Origin: JAAEQG01 sp023133475
GTDB taxonomy: Bacteria > Planctomycetota > Phycisphaerae > UBA1845
Assembly: GCA_030631415.1 (NCBI GenBank)
Contig: DAOVLE010000249.1
Span: 1-7,151 of the forward strand
Length of the DNA: 7,151 nucleotides
Reading direction: 5' to 3'
Made by a program: the position numbers and the translations under genes. Numbering within the stretch: position 1 is the stretch's first letter; each line of letters begins with the position of its first letter. The notes under the pieces are model-generated. The model made no database searches. It saw nothing but the letters and a program-made list of their open reading frames with translations, and was not told where the DNA came from. Shown one piece after another: positions 1 to 4,540 of this stretch.

Positions 1-59
1 AGCGTCACCCCTTGTGGGTGACGAGAAACGAGGGTGCGCCGCCCACAAGGGGCGACGCT
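1..59. repeat. Long inverted repeat, cruciform-capable intergenic element
   Basis: Bases 1-18 pair with 42-59 at 17 of 18 positions (only A7 against C53 fails), with a 23-base loop. The left arm also folds alone: CGTCACCC (3-10) pairs perfectly with GGGTGACG (16-23) around a 5-base loop, so two mutually exclusive structures are possible. There is no coding potential and no T-run after the stem, so it does not look like an intrinsic terminator of the usual type. It is most likely a dispersed palindromic intergenic repeat of this genome. The element starts at the window edge and may extend further left. Confidence 0.75.
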
Positions 60-76
60 ACAGACTAAATCGACAG

Positions 77-137
77 CCGCTAAAGCGGTGGGTCACCCGG
101 CCCACCGCCGCTCCCTCACGGTCGCGGTACTGATTGG
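77..137. repeat. Cluster of small hairpins, probable dispersed repeat
   Basis: Three short dyads are packed together. CCGCT (77-81) pairs with AGCGG (84-88). GCGGTGGG (85-92) pairs with CCCACCGC (101-108) around an 8-base loop. CCGC (108-111 region) can pair with GCGG (124-127 region) around CTCCCTCACGGTC. The first two share bases 85-88 and so compete. Sequences of the type CCGCTCCCTCACGG-CGCGG are, to my recollection, recurrent between genes in planctomycetes; that part is memory, not something this window shows. No gene is visible from 1 to 212 and no clear promoter for the downstream operon was found. Confidence 0.5.
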
Positions 138-212
138 GATGGCTCTGCCTCACCGGCCCATCAAGCCCGGCGTGGGTTGACGCCGACCGCCAGGTCGCCC
201 GAGAATGCGGGC

Positions 213-1163
213 ATGGATATGGTTAGGCCACCCCAAACCTCTCCGCGGCGGCAAAGGAAGTCTTGCACCGCGGTTGTTCTTCTGCCTGTGCTTGTCGCCG
301 CAGTGGTGGGGCTGGCTTGCGAACGTCGGGGGCCAAAGCCGACCGCCGGCATCCACACCCCGCAAACCACCAGCCGGATTATCGCCCTGGCACCCAGCAC
401 GGTGGAGATTGTCTGTGAACTTGGTGCCGCCGAGCGGCTGATAGCAGTCGGAAGCTACTGTGACTACCCGCCTGCCATCGCCAGGCTGCCCAGAATCGGC
501 GGGATACGCGACCCCGATCTCGAAGCCATCCTGGCTCTTCGACCGGGCCTGCTGATGCTCCGAGGTCGAAGCGACATTCTCAACAAGCTGTGCCATGACA
601 ATGGAATAGCCATCTATCACGATCCTACCGAAACCCTGGCCGGCCTCGAGCGGGCGGTTTTGGAGATTGGCGAGTTGCTACATCTGCCGCAGCGGGCGGC
701 TCAGATCGTTGCTCGTATGCAGGCTGAGCTGGCTGCCGTCCGCCGGGCGGTGGAGCATCGCCCACGCCCTCGAGTCCTGTTCACCACGCGAAGCCCCGAT
801 CGACTCGTCAACATTTACACCGCGTCCAAAGGCTCATACCTCGACGAGTTGATCACGTTGGCCGGCGGTGAAAACATTTTCGGCGATCAGGACACCGATT
901 ATCCTCTGGTGAGTATGGAGAGCATCGTCGCCCGTCAGCCGGAGGTGATAATCGAATCGTTGTTCGGCGCCGCGGATAAACCCGGGTTACATGAGGCGAT
1001 TGTCGCCCAGTGGCGGCGTGTCGGCCCGGTTCCGGCGGTCGAGTCCGGGCGCATCCACATCCTCACCGCCGATTACGCCACCGTGCCGTCGCCCCGCGTC
1101 GGGCTCATGGCGAAAGATTTGGCCAGGATTATCCACCCAGAGGTTTTCGTTGACCACGAATGA
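213..1163 (+). CDS. btuF: BtuF-like periplasmic binding protein of a cobalamin-type ABC importer
   Basis: Substrate-binding component of a class II (BtuCDF/FecBCD) ABC importer, expected to be exported and membrane-tethered. From ATG 213 it is 316 residues. It has a basic n-region (RRQRK, 12-16), a hydrophobic stretch (about 18-35) and a lipobox-like VGLAC ending at Cys36; the order of residues before the Cys is not canonical, so lipidation is probable rather than certain. The mature part has the periplasmic-binding-protein-2 fold signature LAPSTVEIVCELGA (59-72), then SYCDYPP (81-87), an arrangement typical of cobalamin-binding BtuF relatives, and the later S-Y-L-D-E-L-x(4)-G-G-E-N segment of the second lobe. 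An upstream TTG at 177 would add 12 residues; ATG 213 was preferred because it puts the charged n-region near the start, but neither has a strong ribosome site. The stop overlaps the next gene. Haem or siderophore as substrate cannot be excluded. Confidence 0.82.
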   Translation: MDMVRPPQTSPRRQRKSCTAVVLLPVLVAAVVGLACERRGPKPTAGIHTPQTTSRIIALAPSTVEIVCELGAAERLIAVGSYCDYPPAIARLPRIGGIRDPDLEAILALRPGLLMLRGRSDILNKLCHDNGIAIYHDPTETLAGLERAVLEIGELLHLPQRAAQIVARMQAELAAVRRAVEHRPRPRVLFTTRSPDRLVNIYTASKGSYLDELITLAGGENIFGDQDTDYPLVSMESIVARQPEVIIESLFGAADKPGLHEAIVAQWRRVGPVPAVESGRIHILTADYATVPSPRVGLMAKDLARIIHPEVFVDHE

Positions 1164-1995
1164 CCCAGTTCTAGCCGCTTCCGCCTTGCGGTACGGCTTC
1201 GCGGAACGCCCCGGATTCCTGGGCCCGGTGGACCTGAGCGTGAGGCCTGCCGAGCTACTGGCAATCATCGGGCCTAATGGCGCCGGCAAGACCACCTTGC
1301 TGCGACTGCTCTCCGGCATCGTGAAACCGCACGGCGGAGTTGTTCGGCTTGGGGGCCTGAATTTGCAAAAAGCGTCACCCCAGGCCCGGTCCCGGCGTAT
1401 CGCGTATCTCCCCCAGAAGCCTCCCACCGACTTGGCTTCAACCGCCCTGGAAGTTGTGCTTATGGGGCGCTTTCCGCACCGCGCCTATGGGCTTTTCGAG
1501 TCTCGCGCGGACGTTGAAATCTGTCAACGCTCCATGAGGCTGACCGGAACGGAGGAACTGGCTGACCGCAAAATGAACACGCTTTCCGGCGGGGAGGCTC
1601 AGCGGGTGCATCTGGCAGCGGCGTTGGCCCAACAGCCGGAGATTTTGCTGCTCGACGAACCGACCTCCGCGCTGGACCTCCGCCACCAACTGACGATATT
1701 CGATCTGCTGGTGCGGCTTGCCCAGGAGGACGGGTTAGCCTGTGTGGCGGTGACCCACGATCTGAACCTGGCGGGTCGGCACGCCCACCGTGTTGCCTTG
1801 TTGGATGAGGGTTCGGTGGCGGCTGTTGGGTCTCCCGAGGAGATTCTGACGGATGAGGTGCTCGCCCCGGTGTACCGGGTTCGATTCGCCGTTCATCGTT
1901 TTGGCTCCGACCGGCGCCCGTGGATTTTTCCCCCGCCGCGAGCGACAGCCTCAACCAGGTTCGAGGGGGCAGGAGTTCGAGAACTCGACGGCTGA
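1150..1995 (+). CDS. btuD: ABC transporter ATP-binding protein (BtuD/FecE type)
   Basis: Cytoplasmic ATPase that drives the adjacent importer, 281 residues from TTG 1150. Visible motifs in order are Walker A GPNGAGKTT (41-49), Q-loop Gln89 in YLPQ, signature LSGGE (145-149), Walker B LLLDE with Asp169/Glu170 followed by the D-loop SALD, and the H-loop His203 in THDLN. All catalytic elements are intact and the length is close to the usual 250-280. The reading frame is open from 991, but the TTG at 1150 is chosen because AGAGG (1139-1143) lies six bases upstream and because family similarity begins just after. The start lies 14 bases inside the end of the binding-protein gene, which implies translational coupling. 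An ATG at 1160 is in the wrong frame. The tail after about residue 240 (R-V-R-F-A-V...) is the usual regulatory end of this subfamily and extends with a low-complexity Pro/Arg region. Confidence 0.9.
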   Translation: MTTNDPVLAASALRYGFAERPGFLGPVDLSVRPAELLAIIGPNGAGKTTLLRLLSGIVKPHGGVVRLGGLNLQKASPQARSRRIAYLPQKPPTDLASTALEVVLMGRFPHRAYGLFESRADVEICQRSMRLTGTEELADRKMNTLSGGEAQRVHLAAALAQQPEILLLDEPTSALDLRHQLTIFDLLVRLAQEDGLACVAVTHDLNLAGRHAHRVALLDEGSVAAVGSPEEILTDEVLAPVYRVRFAVHRFGSDRRPWIFPPPRATASTRFEGAGVRELDG

Positions 1996-2026
1996 CAGCC
2001 GCATCCGCGAGAAACGGGCGCGGCCC

Positions 2027-3127
2027 GTGAAGGAACCAAATTATGTAGGGAACGAAGGGCAGCTTGCCCGGGGACCAGGGGAGTGGGCCATCAAGACGCT
2101 CTCTCCCCGTCGCTATTTTGGCGTATTGGGCGGGGTGTTCCTGTTGCTGGCGGGTTTGATCCTGATCAGCCCGGGCGTGGGAAGCGAGCCGGTCGGCATC
2201 ATCGAGGCATGGAAGTCTTTGCTGGAGGGGCAGCACAATTCGAGCGAGTATTGCATCGCCTTTACGTTACGGCTTCCCCGGGCGTGCAAGGCTCTTATGG
2301 CAGGGGTAACGTTGGCATTGTGCGGAGCGGTCTTTCAGACGTTGTTCCGCAACCCGCTGGCCACCCCATACACGCTGGGCATTGCCGGCGGCGGATCGCT
2401 GGGTGCCTTGATTGCCCTCAAAGCCGGATGGGTTGGTGTTTACTGTGGGTTTTCGGCGTTGCAGCTTTTGGCTTTTGTGGGTGCTTTGGGTGTGGTGGGG
2501 TTGGTTTTCGGGTTGGCCCGGTCGTCCATGAAGCTGCACGCTCATGGGTTGCTGTTGGCGGGTGTGACCATCGGGTTCTTTTGCTCCGCGATGATGATGT
2601 TGGTTACCTATCTGGCGGACGTGCGCGACACCTTCCAAATCGTCCGTTGGATGATGGGCAGCCTGGATACCGTGGGGATGCAATCCACACCGTTGTTGGC
2701 GTTGGTGCCCTGTTGGTTGATTCTGGTGTTCCAGGCCCGCGCGTTGGGTCAGTTTGAACTGGGCGAGGAGATCGCCGGCAGCCGCGGGGTGCATCCGGGG
2801 CGGTTGCAATTGGTTTGCATTCTGGTGGCTTCGTTGGCTACCGCATCGGTGGTTTCGACTTGCGGCCCGATTGGTTTTGTGGGCCTGCTCGTGCCTCACT
2901 TCGTGCAGTTGCTGGTGGGCCCGGACAAGCGGATTCTGCTGCCGGTTGCGGCTTTGGGTGGCGGGGTGTTCATGATCCTTTGTGATTGGCTGACCTGGGT
3001 GGTTCCGCGGTGGTACGGCACGATCATGGCCCGCGAACTGACCGCCGCCCGCCTGCCCATAGGTGTTATGACCGCCCTGGCAGGGGCACCGCTCTTTCTG
3101 ATCCTCCTCCGCCGGCGTCTGCGCTAA
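2027..3127 (+). CDS. btuC: FecCD-family ABC transporter permease (BtuC-like)
   Basis: Integral membrane channel subunit of the importer, expected to dimerise and pair with the ATPase. From GTG 2027 it is 366 residues, slightly longer than the usual 320-350. A first membrane segment lies at about 31-47. The family hallmark follows: LRLPR (81-85), then Q-T-L-F-R-N-P-L-A-T-P-Y-T-L-G (104-118) before a Gly-rich turn, then several hydrophobic helices. Near the end come GPIGFVGLLVPHFVQLLVG and RLPIGVMTALAGAPLF, matching the conserved C-terminal helices that contact the ATPase. The frame is open back to an ATG at 1853, inside the ATPase gene, but the sequence between is Arg/Pro-rich and unlike the family; GTG 2027, 31 bases past the ATPase stop, is a compromise and has no strong ribosome site. 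The stretch 2400-2780 is notably G/T-rich with many TTG leucine codons, unlike the neighbours. Confidence 0.87.
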   Translation: MKEPNYVGNEGQLARGPGEWAIKTLSPRRYFGVLGGVFLLLAGLILISPGVGSEPVGIIEAWKSLLEGQHNSSEYCIAFTLRLPRACKALMAGVTLALCGAVFQTLFRNPLATPYTLGIAGGGSLGALIALKAGWVGVYCGFSALQLLAFVGALGVVGLVFGLARSSMKLHAHGLLLAGVTIGFFCSAMMMLVTYLADVRDTFQIVRWMMGSLDTVGMQSTPLLALVPCWLILVFQARALGQFELGEEIAGSRGVHPGRLQLVCILVASLATASVVSTCGPIGFVGLLVPHFVQLLVGPDKRILLPVAALGGGVFMILCDWLTWVVPRWYGTIMARELTAARLPIGVMTALAGAPLFLILLRRRLR

Positions 3128-3158
3128 CCCGAATATTTCACCACGGAGCACGCGGAAA
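3128..3158. repeat. CACGGAG-type dispersed repeat, copy 1
   Basis: A 31-base unit immediately follows the permease stop codon. It matches the unit at 7082-7112 at 27 of 31 positions, and all four differences are A/G transitions. The core TTCACC-x-CGGAGCACGC resembles the TTCACCACGGAG-type sequences found between genes in many unrelated bacteria. It lies at the 3' end of a gene in both copies here. No stem with a T-run is present, so a terminator role is not supported. Confidence 0.7.
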
Positions 3159-3174
3159 ATGGGGGACATCACCA

Positions 3175-3198
3175 GGTTCATCCGGCGGAAGCGCACTT
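3175..3198 (+). repeat. Left terminal inverted repeat of ISL3-like element
   Basis: It begins GGTTCATCCG and continues C-x-x-AAGCG-x-ACTT, complementary to the sequence at 4354-4377 except at positions 11, 13, 14 and 20. The similarity stops abruptly after base 24, and the minus-strand translation upstream of it shows no transposase similarity. It is therefore an end sequence rather than a second transposase tail. Confidence 0.55.
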
Positions 3199-3232
3199 GG
3201 GGGTGGCGAGAAGGTGGACATGCAGTTGTGGG

Positions 3233-3568
3233 TCAAGCAGGCTGGGGTTTACGCTTGAGCGGTACAAAGCGGATTTCGACCCGTTTGTCGAGGGCGGCTG
3301 CGATGCGACGAAGCATCGAGAGCGAGTGCCCCTGATAATCGGCATCTTCAAGCTGGCAGATCACAGACGCCGTTGTCCCGACGAGTTTGGCAAGTGCTCG
3401 TTGCGATAGTCCCGCAACGGTGCGAATGTCATAAATCTTTTGAGCAACTTCGGAATTCGCAAGCGTCTCTTCGTAAATTGCTTGTAGTTCAGGGTCGTCA
3501 CCGATGTAGTGGTCATATGCTCGTTGCAGCGATTTTGACCGTGGTCGGCTGGTTTTCTTCTTTGCCAT
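3233..3568 (-). CDS. higA: HigA-type XRE-family antitoxin
   Basis: DNA-binding antitoxin expected to neutralise the upstream toxin and repress the shared promoter; 111 residues. A basic N-terminus (KKK...RPRSK, 3-12) leads into a helical segment around DPELQAIYEETLA (25-37), then a Cro/C1-type helix-turn-helix at about 44-101 with GLSQRALAKLVGTTASVICQLE (53-74) as the two recognition helices. It ends with VEIRFVP and a basic tail. ATG 3568 is preceded by GGAG eight bases upstream, sitting in the last codons of the toxin gene; the gap between the genes is five bases, so the pair is one transcript. Length and architecture are normal for antitoxins that follow their toxin (HigBA order). No truncation is seen. 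The alternative reading, a stand-alone XRE regulator, is unlikely given the partner. Confidence 0.88.
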   Translation of the reverse strand: MAKKKTSRPRSKSLQRAYDHYIGDDPELQAIYEETLANSEVAQKIYDIRTVAGLSQRALAKLVGTTASVICQLEDADYQGHSLSMLRRIAAALDKRVEIRFVPLKRKPQPA

Positions 3569-3573
3569 GGTGC

Positions 3574-3933
3574 TTACTCCGAGTGAGCCTCGCGGTCCTT
3601 TTCAAACCTCAGTTTTCTTTCGACGGCTAGGTCGATTTCTCGTTTCGGGACTTTCCGCTCTTTCGTGCAACCGTGCGAGACGATGGTCACCGCGCGGCCG
3701 TGGAAGAAGTAGAGCATCCGGTAATTGATGCCCTGCATACCAACGCGAAGTTCATAGATGTCGTCCCGGAGGTAATCGGCCTCTGGACGACGTAGTTTGT
3801 GGCCAAGTTCCTGCAAACGCTCAAGCTTTGCCAGGCACTTCGCTTGGGCCTTCGGCGGGATGGTATCGAGCCAATCCCGCATAGGCACGGTTTTCTCGTC
3901 CTCCCGGAAGAAGACGACTTCGACATTGGGCAT
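3574..3933 (-). CDS. higB: HigB/RelE-superfamily toxin (phage Gp49-like)
   Basis: Probable mRNA-cleaving or translation-blocking toxin of the RelE/ParE superfamily, Gp49-like (HigB) branch; 119 residues. The start MPNVEVVFFRED is typical of the family, followed by VPMRDWLDTIPPKAQAK (16-32), a Lys/Arg-rich helix, then IYELRV (59-64), NYRMLYFF (70-77) and the C-terminal SHGCTKERKVPKREI (86-100), which carries the basic residues expected in the active-site strand. ATG 3933 is chosen because AGGAGA stands about six bases upstream. The frame is open to a TTG at 3975, but that TTG is the first part of the TTGACT -35 box and its translation does not look like the family. The antitoxin follows five bases after the stop. 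The gene appears intact, so the module may be active. Confidence 0.87.
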   Translation of the reverse strand: MPNVEVVFFREDEKTVPMRDWLDTIPPKAQAKCLAKLERLQELGHKLRRPEADYLRDDIYELRVGMQGINYRMLYFFHGRAVTIVSHGCTKERKVPKREIDLAVERKLRFEKDREAHSE

Positions 3934-3945
3934 TCCCGTCTCCTG

Positions 3946-3975
3946 TATGTTCGCAAATTTCCGAACAAAAGTCAA
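3946..3975 (-). promoter_or_regulatory. Promoter and palindromic operator of the toxin-antitoxin operon
   Basis: On the minus strand a TTGACT -35 box (3975-3970, five of six consensus bases) is followed after 17 bases by GAACAT (3952-3947), a weak -10 keeping the key A and T. Between and overlapping them lies a 20-bp palindrome at 3948-3967: arms TGTTCG and CGAACA are perfect, the centre AAATTT is symmetric, and only positions 7 and 14 break symmetry. A bound HTH dimer there would block RNA polymerase, which fits autorepression by the antitoxin or its complex with the toxin. The assignment to this particular protein is inferred. The CGAACA half also resembles half of a Gram-positive-type LexA box, so SOS control is a weaker alternative. 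Confidence 0.6.
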
Positions 3976-3999
3976 GCAGTTTTTTTCGGAATTCTCAAG

Positions 4000-4070
4000 C
4001 TAACCCCAAAAACGAGGTTGACGCAAGGCTGAGGCGGCTTCTACAGCCATCGGCGGAAAGCTGGGGTTAG
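4000..4070. repeat. Inverted repeat pair (CTAACCCCA / TGGGGTTAG) with internal dyad
   Basis: CTAACCCCA (4000-4008) is perfectly complementary to TGGGGTTAG (4062-4070). Between them GGCTG (4027-4031) pairs with CAGCC (4044-4048), so the 71 bases could form a branched hairpin. It separates the toxin promoter from the transposase remnant. It may be a small REP- or MITE-like insertion, or the scar where two sequences joined. No coding capacity is seen. Confidence 0.45.
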
Positions 4071-4100
4071 GGGCCAGTGTGGCAAGAATACCTCGCCTCA

Positions 4101-4374
4101 CGGCGGGAGTTGTATCGCGAGGCTACGGATAAGATGCACAAGGATGTGCTCAAGGGCACGCGATGGTTGCTGCTGAAGAACGCCGACAACCTGAACCCTA
4201 CTCGCAAGGAGTCCGAGCGCCTTCAAGAGGCCCTGCATCTCTACCGGCCCTTTGGAGGGAACCAATAACAAGATCAAGACCATGAAGCGACAAGCCTACG
4301 GTTTCCGAGACCAGGAGTTCTTCAAGCTCAAGATCCTGGCACTTCATGAGATGAAGTACGCTTTAGTCGGATGA
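4101..4374 (+). pseudogene. ISL3-family transposase remnant, internally deleted and frameshifted
   Basis: Two pieces of one transposase are joined out of frame. The first (4101-4241) reads RRELYREATDKMHKDVL and then KGTRWLLLKNADNL, the central ISL3 segment that follows the first catalytic region. The second, in the next frame (from about 4237 to TGA 4374), reads ISTGPLEGTNNKIK, TMKRQAYGFRDQEFF and KLKILALHEMKYALVG, the conserved C-terminus with the final Glu of the DDE triad (codon 4255-4257). Intact members have roughly 400 residues; everything N-terminal to the first piece, including the Asp-containing motifs, and a segment of perhaps 75-110 residues between the pieces are missing. The bases CATCTC (4236-4241) fit both frames, suggesting a deletion between short direct repeats. 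An in-frame GTG at 4077 gives a 63-codon ORF ending at 4268, but it is not a functional gene. Confidence 0.82.
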
Positions 4375-4377
4375 ACC
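4354..4377 (-). repeat. Right terminal inverted repeat of ISL3-like element
   Basis: Read on the minus strand it starts GGTTCATCCG and matches the left repeat at 20 of 24 positions. It contains the transposase stop codon TGA (4372-4374), so the coding sequence runs into the end of the element, leaving three bases outside the stop. Confidence 0.55.
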
Positions 4378-4405
4378 ATAAAATATGGCCACACCCGCGG
4401 AACAT

Positions 4406-4427
4406 GGGATTCCCTTGCATTTTGCAA
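4406..4427. promoter_or_regulatory. Two adjacent short dyads upstream of the surface-protein gene
   Basis: GGGATTCCC (4406-4414) is a palindrome around a central base. It directly abuts a perfect 5-bp hairpin, TTGCA (4415-4419) and TGCAA (4423-4427), with loop TTT. They sit in the 166-base gap between the IS remnant and the next gene, upstream of its possible promoter. A regulator site is possible, but short palindromes also arise by chance. Confidence 0.25.
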
Positions 4428-4445
4428 CCTCATAAACTAGCCTGA

Positions 4446-4474
4446 TTGACTGGAGCTTCGCGTTCAGAGAATAC
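4446..4474 (+). promoter_or_regulatory. Possible promoter of the surface-protein gene
   Basis: TTGACT at 4446-4451 is five of six to the -35 consensus; 17 bases later GAATAC (4469-4474) is only a poor -10. The distance to the start codon leaves a leader of about 60 bases, and AGGGG (4528-4532) then lies eight bases before ATG 4541 as a good ribosome site. The promoter call is weak, while the ribosome site is clear. Confidence 0.3.
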
Positions 4475-4540
4475 GCAGTAGGCCTGCGCCAACGTGTCGC
4501 GGGCAGATAAGCACGCCTTGTAACTAAAGGGGATGATTCC

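Larger units (their letters stand above)
3175..4377. mobile_element. Decayed ISL3-family element enclosing a toxin-antitoxin module
   Basis: A 1203-bp segment is bounded by imperfect 24-bp inverted repeats (3175-3198 and 4354-4377, 20 of 24 matching), both outer ends reading GGTTCATCCG inwards. The right repeat coincides with the last codons and stop of an ISL3-type transposase remnant, where the right end of such an element would be expected. The rest of the transposase is absent; instead the segment holds a HigBA-like module on the opposite strand and a 9-bp inverted repeat pair at 4000-4070. The 8 bases outside each end (3167-3174 and 4378-4385) do not match, so there is no target duplication. 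Either the module was inserted into an IS that then decayed, or this is a non-autonomous IS-ended cassette. The element boundaries are inferred. Confidence 0.5.

Noticed and set aside
1370..1381. Match of AGCGTCACCCC inside the ATPase gene to the left-edge repeat
   Set aside because: Only 11 bases match, without the partner arm, within well-conserved coding sequence, so it is likely chance.
2267..3196. Long minus-strand open frame opposite the permease
   Set aside because: It is rich in His, Gln and Pro with no domain, as expected for the complement of a G/T-rich membrane-protein gene, and the plus strand has clear FecCD motifs.
3159..3250. Small plus-strand reading frame starting ATGGGGGAC after the permease
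   Set aside because: It runs across the ISL3-like left repeat and then antisense to the antitoxin, has only a weak ribosome site, and resembles no family I know.
3934..3975. Longer toxin start at TTG 3975
   Set aside because: That TTG is part of the TTGACT promoter box, the added residues do not fit the family, and ATG 3933 has a strong ribosome site.
3998..4072. Possible integron attC site around CTAAC...GTTAG
   Set aside because: The outer boxes deviate from RYYYAAC and GTTRRRY by one base each, the stem runs continuously into CCCCA/TGGGG without the unpaired spacer of attC sites, and it lies 5' rather than 3' of the toxin-antitoxin genes.
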